From: Bacteroidaceae bacterium
Lineage (GTDB): Bacteria > Bacteroidota > Bacteroidia > Bacteroidales > Bacteroidaceae
Reading direction: 5' to 3'
Assembly (NCBI GenBank): GCA_017451645.1
Contig: JAFTNZ010000020.1
Coordinates: 1 to 37,397 of the forward strand
Length of the DNA: 37,397 bases
Both the position numbers and the translations under genes were made by a program. The notes below the pieces were generated by a model. The model worked only from the letters and a program-made list of their open reading frames with translations. It ran no database searches and was not told where the DNA came from. This document shows, piece after piece, positions 24,416-34,156 of this stretch (its first letter is position 1; each line of letters starts with the position of its first letter).

Positions 24416-25579
24416 ATGGTATTCGACGTAACAGACAAAATCAGGTACATCGGTGTTGATGACACTGATATCGATCTCTTTGAGAGTCAGTATATAGTTC
24501 CGAATGGAATTTCTTATAATTCCTATTTGATTATGGACGAAAAGGTGGCCATTATGGACACCGTTGATTTGCGTAAAAGTGAAGAGTGGTGGAACAATCT
24601 TCATACAGCTCTGGAAGGGCGCACACCAGATTATCTGGTCGTACAGCATATGGAACCTGATCATGCAGGCAACATTGCTGCGGCATTGGAAAAGTTTCCT
24701 TCCTTGAAAATCGTGGCCTCAGGACGTGCTGTGCAGATGCTTCCGCAATTTTTTGAAAATGTCGGATTTGAGGGACGGACTATCGTTGTCAAAGAAGGGG
24801 ATACTTTGGACTTGGGTGAACATACCTTGCAATTCTTCATGGCTCCCATGGTGCATTGGCCGGAAGTGATGGTTACTTATGATCAGGCCGATAGGGTGGT
24901 GTTTTCTGCTGATGGCTTTGGCAAGTTTGGAGCTTTGGCTTACGATGAGGATTGGGCTTGTGAAGCTCGCAGATACTACTTTAATATATGTGGAAAGTAC
25001 GGAGTGCAGGTGCAGGCTCTTCTGAAGAAGTTGGCTGCGCTTGATATCGCTTACATTTGTCCTTTGCATGGTCCCATTCTGACAGAAGATTTAGGCTATT
25101 ATATCGGGTTGTACAATACGTGGAGCAAGTATGAGGTAGAGACTGAAGGCGTCTTTATAGCCTATGCCTCCATTCATGGGGGAACGGCTGAAGTCGCTTT
25201 GAAATTGGCGGATGTGCTCCGTCAGAAGGGCGTGTCGAAAGTCTCTGTAGCTGACCTTAGCCGTGATGATATGGCCGAAGCCGTAGAAGATGCTTTCCGT
25301 ATGGGCAAATTAGTGGTGGCTGCTGCTTCATATGATACCGATGTGTTCCCGCCAATGCATGACTTTTTGCATCATCTGAAAATCAAGGCTTACCAGAAGC
25401 GCAAGGTCGGTATCATTGAAAATGGTTCGTGGGCACCGTGTGCGGCTAAAGTGATGACGGGTATGTTGGAGCAGATGAAAGAAATTGAAATAGTGTCACC
25501 AGTTGTAACTATCCGTTCACGAATGAAGCAGACCGACCTTCCTGCTTTGGAGGCATTGGCTGATGCCATGATGGCATGA
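24416..25579 (+). CDS. A-type flavodiiron protein (FprA-like)
   Basis: 387 residues, cytoplasmic. The metallo-beta-lactamase-like domain has the diiron ligands His78, Glu80, Asp82 and His83 (HMEPDH), His147, Asp166 and His218; the flavodoxin domain starts at about residue 247 (FIAYASIHGGTAEVA). No rubredoxin domain is fused. Such enzymes reduce oxygen or nitric oxide and protect anaerobes, which fits with the catalase elsewhere in the window. Single gene; convergent with the folate gene. Confidence 0.95.
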   Translation: MVFDVTDKIRYIGVDDTDIDLFESQYIVPNGISYNSYLIMDEKVAIMDTVDLRKSEEWWNNLHTALEGRTPDYLVVQHMEPDHAGNIAAALEKFPSLKIVASGRAVQMLPQFFENVGFEGRTIVVKEGDTLDLGEHTLQFFMAPMVHWPEVMVTYDQADRVVFSADGFGKFGALAYDEDWACEARRYYFNICGKYGVQVQALLKKLAALDIAYICPLHGPILTEDLGYYIGLYNTWSKYEVETEGVFIAYASIHGGTAEVALKLADVLRQKGVSKVSVADLSRDDMAEAVEDAFRMGKLVVAAASYDTDVFPPMHDFLHHLKIKAYQKRKVGIIENGSWAPCAAKVMTGMLEQMKEIEIVSPVVTIRSRMKQTDLPALEALADAMMA

Positions 25580-25613
25580 CAATTGCAATCAGGTCGGGGG
25601 GAACAGTTTGCCG

Positions 25614-26147
25614 TCACCCTATAACTTCGTCCATCCATTGGTCATGAGGTTCGTGTGGGATAACTTCGTCCATCCATTGGAAAGGATAGCACAGGCCGAT
25701 TTTATAAGCATTGGACAGGTGAGGTAACAACCGGTCGTAGTACCCTTTACCTCTTCCTAACCGATGCCCCTGATGGTCGAAGGCCATCCCTGGTATAATG
25801 GCCAACGTAATGTGTTCGTAGTCAGTGAAGGGGTTGCCTGTTGGCTCTGCAATGCCATAGGCTCCGATAATGAGGCATGAAGGCCCGGTGTAGTGGTACA
25901 ATGTCAGTTCATCACCCGTCACGGCAGGCAGAATAATGTCTTTTTCCCCGGCCCATCGGTTGATGAAATCGTGTGTGAAAACTTCATCAGGTAACGAATG
26001 ATAGAGCAGGATAGTTTGTGACGCTTGGAAACGTGGATGATTTTCTACCCGTTGGAGCAAGGATAAAGAAATGGCTTCCAACTCCTTGTAGGAGTAGGAC
26101 GCCTTTATGGTACGGATTTTCTTACGCAGCTGGAGTTTCTGATTCAT
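25614..26147 (-). CDS. 5-formyltetrahydrofolate cyclo-ligase
   Basis: 177 residues from ATG 26147 (the longer frame to 26183 is inside ctpA). It converts 5-formyl-THF with ATP to 5,10-methenyl-THF. The motif LGRGKGYYDRLL and the KKIR N-terminus with an LLYHSLPDEV strand fit the family. The C-terminus carries an exact 21-bp repeat (plus 25621-25641 and 25660-25680), so QWMDEVI occurs twice 13 codons apart, the second copy where the family normally has MDxVI. Overlaps ctpA by 26 bp; last gene of the five-gene operon. Confidence 0.93.
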   Translation of the reverse strand: MNQKLQLRKKIRTIKASYSYKELEAISLSLLQRVENHPRFQASQTILLYHSLPDEVFTHDFINRWAGEKDIILPAVTGDELTLYHYTGPSCLIIGAYGIAEPTGNPFTDYEHITLAIIPGMAFDHQGHRLGRGKGYYDRLLPHLSNAYKIGLCYPFQWMDEVIPHEPHDQWMDEVIG

Positions 26148-27783
26148 TGTTTTTCTTTTCAGGAGCTTTGGGGTACGATTCACCTTTTTCTAACACCTCT
26201 ACAGCACGTTGGACGGCAGGGTCAGTCTTGTTCAGGTATTTGATATACTCTTCCATGCCCAACATATTGTAGATGATGTTGCCATAGAGGGCTTCTTCAA
26301 ACAAGGCACGTGATTTGTACAACATATTGTTGCGGCGTTTCAAGTCGCGTTGCTCTGCATAACGTGCAAACTGTTCTAGAATATGTTGCCGTTTGAGGTA
26401 ATTCTCCATAGCCGCTTCGGTGGTGTATTCATTCAGTCGGTTACGGTTCTTGTCAGTGTAGTCAAAAGCAAATTTGACCAATAATCCCCGCATGGCTGCA
26501 CTCTTATAATAAGAGGTGTAGTTGCTGGTGTCTTGCGGGATGAAAAGGTCAGGCATGATGCCTCCTCCTCCATAGACCGGCCGACCGATGTGGGTATAGA
26601 ATACAGAACTTTCATCTTGGTGTATGCTGTCTTGTGAGAAGAATTCACCGTGCTCGTAGCGTGTCATCAGGTCACGTTCATAGTCTTTGTCCTTTCCTTT
26701 ATTGTAAGGTTTCTGTATGCAACGTCCGGCAGGGGTATAATAGCGGGCTATTGTCAGTCTCATGGCAGAACCATCGCGGAATTCTATAGGTTGCTGTACC
26801 AGTCCTTTGCCAAAAGAGCGTCGGCCTACGATTGTACCACGGTCGTTGTCTTGGATAGCTCCGGCAAAAATCTCACTCGCAGAGGCTGATGTCTCGTCCA
26901 TCAATACAACGATAGCTATATCCTGTACATTTCCACGTCCGTTCGAACGATATTCTTCTCGTGGACTTTTGCGTCCTTCTGTATAGACTATCAGACGGTC
27001 TTCTGGTAGGAATTCGTTTACCATTTGAATGGCTGCAGACATATATCCACCCGTGTTCCCGCGTAAGTCGATGATGACTCCGTTGCAATCCAACTGTTTG
27101 AATCCGGCCAATGCTATGAGTAATTCGGGGTAAGTCGTTTCACTGAACTTGTTGATTCTCACATAACCCAACTCGTCAGTGATGGGGTATGCAGCATCAA
27201 TGCTTTTGATAGGGATGTCACCACGTATGATGGTGAAATCCAGAGGTCTCTTTTCTCCCTGCCGGTGGATGCCTAATTTGACTTGGGTTCCTTTGGGACC
27301 CTTCAGACGGCGCATGGTTTCTGCATTGGTGACAATGTCTCCTACGAAGGCAGAGTCATCGATGGATATAATCCGGTCGCCAGCCATCAGACCGACTTTT
27401 TCCGAGGGGCCTCCCTTGATGACGCTGTTGATGTGTACAGTGTCCGACTGTATGGTAAACTGTACACCGATGCCGCTGAAACTTCCTTTCAGTTCAGCAT
27501 TGCTCTCTTCCAGCTCTTCGGCAGGAATGTAGGTGCTGTGTGGATCGAGTTCGCTCAGTATTTGTGGCATAGCCTCTTCCACTAATTTGATGACATCAAC
27601 ACTGTCAACATACAGATTATCTACAATGTGGAGCAGATCGTTGATTTTATTGGAAGAGGTATTGATGATATTCAATCGGTTGCCAGAAAAGTGATTGGCA
27701 TAGAATGTTCCAATCACAATACCCACAACAATGCTGGCAACGATGATGATGGGGAGATAGCGCGATGATTTGGATTTGCTCAT
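26122..27783 (-). CDS. ctpA: S41 C-terminal processing peptidase
   Basis: 553 residues. An uncleaved signal anchor or signal peptide is at 9-29. PDZ domain at about 85-175 (GIGVQFTIQ, IKGGPSEKVGLMAGDRI), S41 protease with LRGNTGGY, catalytic Ser in DETSASASEI and Lys in SFGKGLVQ. It cleaves periplasmic proteins from their C-terminal side. The about 200-residue tail after the protease is usual in Bacteroidetes members. The long overlap with the folate gene suggests coupled translation. Confidence 0.95.
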   Translation of the reverse strand: MSKSKSSRYLPIIIVASIVVGIVIGTFYANHFSGNRLNIINTSSNKINDLLHIVDNLYVDSVDVIKLVEEAMPQILSELDPHSTYIPAEELEESNAELKGSFSGIGVQFTIQSDTVHINSVIKGGPSEKVGLMAGDRIISIDDSAFVGDIVTNAETMRRLKGPKGTQVKLGIHRQGEKRPLDFTIIRGDIPIKSIDAAYPITDELGYVRINKFSETTYPELLIALAGFKQLDCNGVIIDLRGNTGGYMSAAIQMVNEFLPEDRLIVYTEGRKSPREEYRSNGRGNVQDIAIVVLMDETSASASEIFAGAIQDNDRGTIVGRRSFGKGLVQQPIEFRDGSAMRLTIARYYTPAGRCIQKPYNKGKDKDYERDLMTRYEHGEFFSQDSIHQDESSVFYTHIGRPVYGGGGIMPDLFIPQDTSNYTSYYKSAAMRGLLVKFAFDYTDKNRNRLNEYTTEAAMENYLKRQHILEQFARYAEQRDLKRRNNMLYKSRALFEEALYGNIIYNMLGMEEYIKYLNKTDPAVQRAVEVLEKGESYPKAPEKKNNESETPAA

Positions 27784-27807
27784 ATTGCTCTGTTCTTTCT
27801 TTTTTCT

Positions 27808-28260
27808 CTATGAATTTGGATTCTTATCCTTTGCCATTTCCATATAGGAAACCTCTATGCCGGCTCTTCTCAGCAGTTCCAGTCCGTCTTCCAAGCGATA
27901 TTTTTCAGAGTACACCACCCGACGGATGCCTGATTGGATAATCAACTTGGCGCATTCGATGCAGGGAGATGCGGTGACATACATGGTGGCTCCTTCACTG
28001 CAGTTGCCTGAGCGTGCTATTTTGGTAATGGCATTGGCTTCGGCATGTAACACATAAGGCTTTGTCACATTGTTGTCATCTTCGCAGACATTTTCGAATC
28101 CGGACGGTGTCCCGTTGTATCCATCAGAGATAATCATGTTGCCTCTGACCACCAGACATCCTACCTTGCGTCGTTGGCAATAAGAGTTTTCAGCCCAAAT
28201 GTTAGCCATGCGGATATAACGCTTGTCCAATTCCAATTGTTTTTTGTCTGTGTTGTTCAT
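27808..28260 (-). CDS. dCMP/cytidine deaminase family (ComEB-like)
   Basis: 150 residues. Zinc site HAEANAI (His72, Glu74 as proton shuttle) and PCIEC (Pro99, Cys100, Cys103), with GYNGTPSG at 48-55 typical of dCMP deaminases. It converts dCMP to dUMP to supply dTMP synthesis. Third gene of the operon, with 24-25 bp gaps on each side. Confidence 0.94.
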   Translation of the reverse strand: MNNTDKKQLELDKRYIRMANIWAENSYCQRRKVGCLVVRGNMIISDGYNGTPSGFENVCEDDNNVTKPYVLHAEANAITKIARSGNCSEGATMYVTASPCIECAKLIIQSGIRRVVYSEKYRLEDGLELLRRAGIEVSYMEMAKDKNPNS

Positions 28261-28285
28261 TATTCTTTATTTGTGAATGTGGTTA

Positions 28286-28741
28286 TTAATAGGGACGACA
28301 AAGAACGTAGGCGGTAGATTCTGCCTCTTTCAGTTTCAGGAAGTTGTAGTCCCCTTCGTAAGAATCAGTGTTTTGCAGCGCCTTGATAACTTGCCTGCTC
28401 AATGCATCGGAAGGGTGTCCCGTATCTTTGAAATTCAGTGTCAGTTTGCGGTTTTTCAAATCCACATACCATGTACCGCTGAAATTCTTGTCCAATGTCC
28501 GTCCGATAAAGTTTGTCATGTTCTCGAAACGGATGTAGAAACAATCTTCTCTGGCTACAGTGTTTGCCTGTTCTTCGGAAAGTACAGGACGTCCGTTGGC
28601 TCCAAACAGGTTGCCCACTTTCCATGTACGTCCGACAAAGATGTCGGCATCGTCCTCCTCATTACAGGCAACAGCCAACAGACAGAGACAACAGGCTGCC
28701 AGCCAAAGCAAGGGAATTCTCGGATTGAATGTTCTTATCAT
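28286..28741 (-). CDS. Small lipoprotein, DUF4847-like
   Basis: 151 residues with a lipoprotein signal (hydrophobic 10-24, lipobox LLAVAC) and then a beta-rich domain starting DADIFVGRTWKVGNLF, which resembles DUF4847/lipocalin-like Bacteroidetes lipoproteins. The family name is from memory and tentative. Fourth in the order of the plus coordinates, second gene of the operon after the M3 peptidase. Function unknown. Confidence 0.75.
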   Translation of the reverse strand: MIRTFNPRIPLLWLAACCLCLLAVACNEEDDADIFVGRTWKVGNLFGANGRPVLSEEQANTVAREDCFYIRFENMTNFIGRTLDKNFSGTWYVDLKNRKLTLNFKDTGHPSDALSRQVIKALQNTDSYEGDYNFLKLKEAESTAYVLCRPY

Positions 28742-28755
28742 CTGTCAGGAAAGGT

Positions 28756-30918
28756 TTAATCGCGACGTCCTTTCACTCTGTCGTTGCTGCTTGGTTGAAT
28801 GCCGTTCCGGCGAAGGAGGGCATCGATGGAAGGTTCGTGTCCACGAAAATCAACATAGAGTTTCATTGGGTGCACAGTACCTCCTTTTTCCAAAACTTTC
28901 CGGCGGAATTCTTCTCCGGCTTCCCGGCTGAACAGTCCCCGTTCTTTGAATACGGAGAATGCATCAGCATCGAGAACCTCAGCCCATTTGTAGCCATAAT
29001 ATCCGGCTGAATATCCCCCGTCCATGATGTGTGAGAACATCACACTCATGCACGCACCATCCACAGCGGGTAGGATGCGGGTGTCTTTCCACACTTCATG
29101 TTCAAAGGTCTCTACATTTTCATCGAAAGGTTTCTCTTGAGTATAATAGGCCATGTCAAGCATGCCATAGCGTACTTGGCCGATGCATCCGTTAGCCACA
29201 TTGAAGTTCTCTGCAGCTTTGATTCGTTCTACCAATTCGTCCGGTATCAGTTCTCCAGTCTGGTAATGTCGTGCAAAGGTGTGCAGAAACTCTTTTTCTG
29301 TTGCCCAATTTTCCATAATCTGTGAGGGCAACTCTACAAAATCCCGATAGACACTGGTGCCGCTCATTGACCGATATTTTGTGTTGGCCATGATTCCGTG
29401 GATGGAGTGTCCGAATTCGTGGAGGAATGTTTCCACTTCTCCCATAGTCAACAATGCCGGACGTTCAGCAGTCGGTTTGGTAAAGTTCATTACAATAGAC
29501 ACATGCGGTCGGCTGTTTGTCCCGTCTTCTCCAATCCATTGTTCCTTGAATGCGGTCATCCATGCCCCGCTCTGTTTGCTTGCCCTTGGATGGAAATCTG
29601 TGTAGAGTACAGCCAAGAAAGACCCGTCAGCATCTAACACTTCATAAGCGGTTACATCCGGATGATAGACCGGAATTTCCTTGTTTTCCTTAAAAGTGAT
29701 GCCATACAGTCGGGTTGCCAGTCCGAACACACCCTCTTTCACGCTCTCCAATTGAAAATAGGGACGAAGCAGTTCGGCATCCATATCATATTTGGCTTTA
29801 CGCAATTTGTTGCTGTAATACCCCCAATCCCAAGCCTGCAGGTTGAAGTCCTCGCCTTCGCTTTGTCGTGCAAAAGCTTCCACTTCTGCAGCTTCTTTGC
29901 GTGCAACGGGCAAATATGCCTCTATCAGTTGGTTGAACAGACGGTAAACATTTTCGCTCTTTTCGGCCATACGCTGTTCGAGCACGTAATCGGCATGAGT
30001 CTTGTATCCCAACAGGTTCGCCATCTGCATCCGCAGTGTGACAATGCGTTTTACATTCTCTTGATTGTCCAGTGAATCTCCTTTGCTGCATTGGGTGTTA
30101 TAGGCCATATACATCTGCCGGCGCAGTTCGCGGTCATTGCAATATGTCATGAAAGGGCTGTAGCTTGGGCCGGCCAGTGTGAATATCCATCCCTTTTCCT
30201 TTCCTTTTTCTTTGGCAGCTTCTGCAGCTGCGTCTACGGCAGTTGGAGGCAGTCCGGCCAACTGGGTCGTGTCAGTGATGTACAGTTCGTAGGCATTGTT
30301 CTCTTTCAGCGTATTCTGCCCGAATTGCAATGTCAGAGTACTCAATTCCTTGCTGTATGCCTTATAAAGTTCCTTGTCAGCATCAGAGAGATTGGCACCG
30401 CTGCGTACAAAACCTCTGTAGGTCTTCTCCAGCAATTGGTGGTCTTCCGCCGTCAGGCTGCTGTCCGTATGTTGCTGTTCATAGACAATCTTCACACGTT
30501 CGAACAGCTTGGGGTTGAGGCTGATGCTATTCCCATGTTCCGAAAGGATAGGCGACATCTTCTGTGCTATTTCTTGTAGGGTGTCATTGCTTTCAGCTTC
30601 CAGCAGGTTGAAGAAGACATTGAGCACATTTCCCAACAGTTCGCCGCTGTTGGCATAAGGTACGATAGTGTTGGCGAAAGTGGGTGCTTCGGGATTATTG
30701 ATGATGGCTTCTATCTCTTTATTTTCTTCCTCCATACCTTTCAGCATGGCAGGTTCGTAATGCTCTGCCTTTATCAGGTTGAAGGGGACGGTTTCGTGCG
30801 GAGTATTGTAGGCTGCCAAAAAAGGGTTGTCGGCAGTCTCTGTAGCTTGTTTACATGCTGGCATCATAGTTGTTAAACACAATAATAAAATTGGAAATGT
30901 TGCTTTTACTTTGTTCAT
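28756..30918 (-). CDS. dcp: M3 family peptidyl-dipeptidase, lipoprotein
   Basis: 720 residues, full length for Dcp/oligopeptidase A type. Lipobox MPAC with Cys22 suggests membrane anchoring. Zinc motif HEFGHSIHG at about residue 500, followed by the usual distal Glu region. It cleaves dipeptides or short peptides from C-termini. First gene of the five-gene minus operon (dcp, lipoprotein, deaminase, ctpA, cyclo-ligase). Confidence 0.95.
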   Translation of the reverse strand: MNKVKATFPILLLCLTTMMPACKQATETADNPFLAAYNTPHETVPFNLIKAEHYEPAMLKGMEEENKEIEAIINNPEAPTFANTIVPYANSGELLGNVLNVFFNLLEAESNDTLQEIAQKMSPILSEHGNSISLNPKLFERVKIVYEQQHTDSSLTAEDHQLLEKTYRGFVRSGANLSDADKELYKAYSKELSTLTLQFGQNTLKENNAYELYITDTTQLAGLPPTAVDAAAEAAKEKGKEKGWIFTLAGPSYSPFMTYCNDRELRRQMYMAYNTQCSKGDSLDNQENVKRIVTLRMQMANLLGYKTHADYVLEQRMAEKSENVYRLFNQLIEAYLPVARKEAAEVEAFARQSEGEDFNLQAWDWGYYSNKLRKAKYDMDAELLRPYFQLESVKEGVFGLATRLYGITFKENKEIPVYHPDVTAYEVLDADGSFLAVLYTDFHPRASKQSGAWMTAFKEQWIGEDGTNSRPHVSIVMNFTKPTAERPALLTMGEVETFLHEFGHSIHGIMANTKYRSMSGTSVYRDFVELPSQIMENWATEKEFLHTFARHYQTGELIPDELVERIKAAENFNVANGCIGQVRYGMLDMAYYTQEKPFDENVETFEHEVWKDTRILPAVDGACMSVMFSHIMDGGYSAGYYGYKWAEVLDADAFSVFKERGLFSREAGEEFRRKVLEKGGTVHPMKLYVDFRGHEPSIDALLRRNGIQPSSNDRVKGRRD

Positions 30919-31052
30919 GCTTTTTGTCTATCTGTTTTCTGATTTCATATTTAGTTGTAAAAGTACGGCAAAAAGATGTAATAGACACAGATGTTTTCCA
31001 TCTTTTAACAAAAGAAGGTGGCGTGACGTAGATATTAACGATGGTTAACGGG

Positions 31053-31718
31053 TTATAAGAGTCTCTCCAAGGCCGGAATTTCTATTTCCTTCCGTCTCAG
31101 TGACACCAAACCCTTGTCTTGCATATCGTTCAGCATCCTTGACACATTGATGCGGCTGTCTCCCAACAAGGCTGCCAAGTCATTCATCTTGATGCGCAAC
31201 AATTTGTAGCCTGATGGCCGGCTGCTCCTTTCCAGCAAAAAGTGTATGAAACGTTCGTGGAGACCTCCTCTGACATCTCTCCAAATTTGCTGATGGAGGT
31301 ATTGTGCCCTGGTGCAGATAATGTTTGAGAAATTGAATACACAAGGAATATAGTTGTTCAGCTCGTCAAGCAGGTATTGCTTGTCTATCGTCAGTATGCT
31401 TACATCTGTCATAGCCCGGTATGAAGCATGGTATCGGGGGTGTAGTCCGAAGAGGGAGTAAAGTTCTATGATGTGGGGGACAGGCAGGCTTTCACTATAA
31501 GTATAGGAATCATCGCGCGAGCGGCTTTCTGCCTGTAGGGTTCCGGACAGTAAGAAACCGACTTGTCTGCATGGCTCATCCTGCCGGCAGATATATTCTT
31601 CTGACTGGAATTTGTGAAAGTGGAATTTCACTTTTGTCAGAATCTCTGTAATGTCATTCTTGCTCAGTCCTTGAAACAATGGTAACTGGAGCAGTGTTTC
31701 ATACATTGTAAAGTCCAT
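31053..31718 (-). CDS. Crp/Fnr family transcription regulator
   Basis: 221 residues from ATG 31718 (GTG at 31724 is possible). Cyclic-nucleotide-binding-like barrel at 1-130, long dimer helix, then a C-terminal helix-turn-helix at about 170-210 (MNDLAALLGDSRINVSRMLND). No four-Cys FNR iron-sulfur set is present. -7 box TATTTTTG on the minus strand at plus 31767-31774. Divergent from the MarC gene, which it may control. Confidence 0.9.
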   Translation of the reverse strand: MDFTMYETLLQLPLFQGLSKNDITEILTKVKFHFHKFQSEEYICRQDEPCRQVGFLLSGTLQAESRSRDDSYTYSESLPVPHIIELYSLFGLHPRYHASYRAMTDVSILTIDKQYLLDELNNYIPCVFNFSNIICTRAQYLHQQIWRDVRGGLHERFIHFLLERSSRPSGYKLLRIKMNDLAALLGDSRINVSRMLNDMQDKGLVSLRRKEIEIPALERLL

Positions 31719-31856
31719 ATTCACATTTCTTGTACTGCAGGCAGATTGTCTGCCCTCTTTAACCTACAAAAATAACGGTTTTGTCGGCAAGGGTAATCAA
31801 ATAAAGCTGCCTTTTTTGTTTTTTTAGTTTTTCATTGAAATAAAAAACGAACAGCA

Positions 31857-31888
31857 GTTGTTTATTGCATAAATAATGGATATATTTG
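31857..31888 (+). promoter_or_regulatory. Promoter of the MarC-family gene
   Basis: TTG near 31857, 20 bp, TATATTTG near 31880-31887. Because the -7 box lies inside the longer open frame (ATG 31876), the real start is ATG 31909. Confidence 0.6.
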
Positions 31889-31908
31889 CAGAGAAAAAAG
31901 AGAAGAAT

Positions 31909-32505
31909 ATGTTTTTGGCATTAGATTTTCAGGAAATACTCAGTGCTTTTATCGTACTGTTTGCAGTGATAGATATTTTTGGTTCTATTCCTATCATTAT
32001 CAATCTCAGAGAAAAAGGTAGGGGCGTCAATCCGTTGTTGGCCAGTTTGATATCCTTTGTACTGATGGTGTTGTTTTTCTATGGTGGTGACATGATACTG
32101 CGCCTTTTTCAGGTAGATATAGCATCGTTTGCTGTTGCAGGCGCGTTTGTCATCTTCTTGATGTCCTTAGAAATGATTCTTGATGTGGAAATCTTCAAGA
32201 ATCAGGGACCTATCAAAGAGGCTACTTTGGTGCCTCTTGTCTTTCCGCTGTTGGCTGGCGCTGGTTCGTTTACCACGTTGCTCTCCTTGCGTGCCGAGTA
32301 TGCCCCGGTCAATATCATCATCGCTTTGGTGCTCAACATGGCATTTGTTTATTTAGTGCTCCGGCAAACCTCTCGTGTTGAGCGTCTGTTGGGTAAAGGT
32401 GGCATCTATGTCATCCGTAAGTTCTTCGGCATCATCTTGTTGGCGGTCAGTGTACGTCTCTTCACGGCTAATATTGCCCAGTTGATGGAGCAGATGAGCA
32501 AATGA
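31909..32505 (+). CDS. MarC family integral membrane protein
   Basis: 198 residues with about six membrane segments (for example ILSAFIVLFAVIDIFGSIPI, LISFVLMVLFFYGG, VFPLLAGAGSFTTLL). VFPLLAGAGSFTT and the D-G-P region are family hallmarks. MarC proteins were once linked to multidrug resistance without proof; the transported substrate is unknown. Stop is 5 bp from the convergent apbE stop. Confidence 0.92.
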   Translation: MFLALDFQEILSAFIVLFAVIDIFGSIPIIINLREKGRGVNPLLASLISFVLMVLFFYGGDMILRLFQVDIASFAVAGAFVIFLMSLEMILDVEIFKNQGPIKEATLVPLVFPLLAGAGSFTTLLSLRAEYAPVNIIIALVLNMAFVYLVLRQTSRVERLLGKGGIYVIRKFFGIILLAVSVRLFTANIAQLMEQMSK

Positions 32506-32510
32506 TACAA

Positions 32511-33521
32511 TCACTTCAGCCACTGCTTGAACCCTTCGCTGTATTTCACGGCGAAGTTCCCCGCTGTATCGGCATAAATGAAGTAGCCTTGCAACTCGGG
32601 ATGCCGGTTGCATACAGCCAAGGCTGAATCAATACCCATCACCATGAAGGAGGTGGCATAGGCATCAGCAGTGGCACAGTCGGGAGCCAATACGGTGGCA
32701 GAAAGAATGGAGTGTTGCACGGGGTAGCCTGTACGTGGGTCGATGGTGTGGGCATACTTTTTACCATCGCGATAGTAGAAGTTGCGATAGTTGCCTGATG
32801 TGGCCATACCCAAGTCGGTCACTTTGACGATAGTCTGCAGTTCGGATTGTTGTGCAAGAGAATCCTCTATCGGTTTGTTGATGCCGATGGTCCACAGGTC
32901 TTGCTTCGGATTCTTTCCTTTGACCACAATTTCACCTCCGATTTCAATCATGTAGTTTTTGATACCCAGTCTGTCGAAACAGGCTGCTACGACATCGCAT
33001 CCATAACCTTTGGCGATGGCGCTACAATCCAGTTGCACACACGAGTCCGTTTTGATAATCTGTTCTCCATCGAAAAATACGTTTTCCATACCTACCAAAA
33101 AACGAAGCGAATCAATGGTGAGCGAGTCTATTCCGCGGCTGTGCTCGAAACCGAACCCCCATGCATTTACCAAAGGGGCTACGGTGATGTCGAATGCACC
33201 TCGGGTGTCAGCCGATATAGAACGTGCCAGGTGGTAAACATGGAGGAACATACTGTCAGGATACACTGCCGGGTCGTTGTTGTTGATACGCGCGATGACA
33301 GAATTGCTGTTGAAAGGGGAGAGTGATTGGTTTACTTTCTGTAGCTCCGTTTTGATACTGTCGTGCAAATCGATGGCCGACTGGTAGGTTATTTTATATA
33401 CGGTTCCGAACACCAGACCGTTGTTTGTCTGATAGGGAGGATTGCTGTGGTTTTTGAGAATGATGACCGTCCCCACAATCAGGAAGGCGAGGAAAATGAT
33501 TTGCCTATAGATTTTTTTCAT
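32511..33521 (-). CDS. apbE: FAD:protein FMN transferase
   Basis: 336 residues with an N-terminal membrane anchor (about 7-24). Motifs: SPFNSNSVIARIN, GAFDITVAPLVNAWGFG, CSAIAKGYGCD, MIEIGGEIVVKG and HTIDPRTGYPV, the FAD and Mg sites of ApbE. It attaches FMN to Thr residues of proteins such as Nqr or Rnf subunits outside the membrane. Last gene of the six-gene operon, 38 bp after mntP. Confidence 0.95.
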   Translation of the reverse strand: MKKIYRQIIFLAFLIVGTVIILKNHSNPPYQTNNGLVFGTVYKITYQSAIDLHDSIKTELQKVNQSLSPFNSNSVIARINNNDPAVYPDSMFLHVYHLARSISADTRGAFDITVAPLVNAWGFGFEHSRGIDSLTIDSLRFLVGMENVFFDGEQIIKTDSCVQLDCSAIAKGYGCDVVAACFDRLGIKNYMIEIGGEIVVKGKNPKQDLWTIGINKPIEDSLAQQSELQTIVKVTDLGMATSGNYRNFYYRDGKKYAHTIDPRTGYPVQHSILSATVLAPDCATADAYATSFMVMGIDSALAVCNRHPELQGYFIYADTAGNFAVKYSEGFKQWLK

Positions 33522-33559
33522 TGAATCAGTTGTTTTTTATGCTTCTGTTGATTGGTTGT

Positions 33560-34132
33560 TCATGCAGCGAGGTGTTCGCAAAGGATGCGGCATCCGATGG
33601 CAATGAGAATCAGGCCTCCGACAGGTTCTACCGGGAAGTGGAACTTTTTCCCGAAGTATATTCCCAATCCATATCCGGCAGCAGAGAGGACCAATGAGGT
33701 AAATCCGATGATGATGACCGGAAGACTGATGGAGTTCCAAGTGGACATGCCGATGCAGGCGAATGAGATGCCTATGGCCAAGGCGTCGATGCTGGTGGCC
33801 ACGGCCAGTGTCAGGACTACTTTGAGGCTGCAGGGATTGAAATGGTGTTCTTCTTCTCCTTTTTTCAGACCGTCGAATATCATTTTCCCCCCAAGATAGG
33901 CAAGCAGGATAAATGCTATCCAATGGTCAAACGAGCTGACAATATCTTTGAGGTGGCGGGTGAAGAGCCAGCCGATGATGGGCATAGCTCCTTGGAACAG
34001 CCCGAAAGCGGTAGCCATGACAACAACTGTCCGTCCGTTCCATTGACGTTGGATAATGCCGCTGGCCATAGACACAGTGAAGCAGTCCATGGCCAATCCG
34101 ATGGCTATAAGCCAGATTTCAATCAAAGACAT
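33560..34132 (-). CDS. mntP: Manganese efflux pump
   Basis: 190 residues, about six membrane helices in two homologous halves, with the conserved Asp motifs LAMDCFTVSMASG (helix 1) and ATSIDALAIGISFA (helix 4). It exports Mn2+. No yybP-type riboswitch is seen before it, which agrees with its place inside an operon. Confidence 0.94.
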   Translation of the reverse strand: MSLIEIWLIAIGLAMDCFTVSMASGIIQRQWNGRTVVVMATAFGLFQGAMPIIGWLFTRHLKDIVSSFDHWIAFILLAYLGGKMIFDGLKKGEEEHHFNPCSLKVVLTLAVATSIDALAIGISFACIGMSTWNSISLPVIIIGFTSLVLSAAGYGLGIYFGKKFHFPVEPVGGLILIAIGCRILCEHLAA

Positions 34133-34156
34133 CGTTTGCTCTTTTTAGCTGTTTCT

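Noticed and set aside
31876-31908. Earlier start of the MarC-family gene at ATG 31876
   Set aside because: The -7 box TATATTTG lies inside this stretch, so it is not translated.
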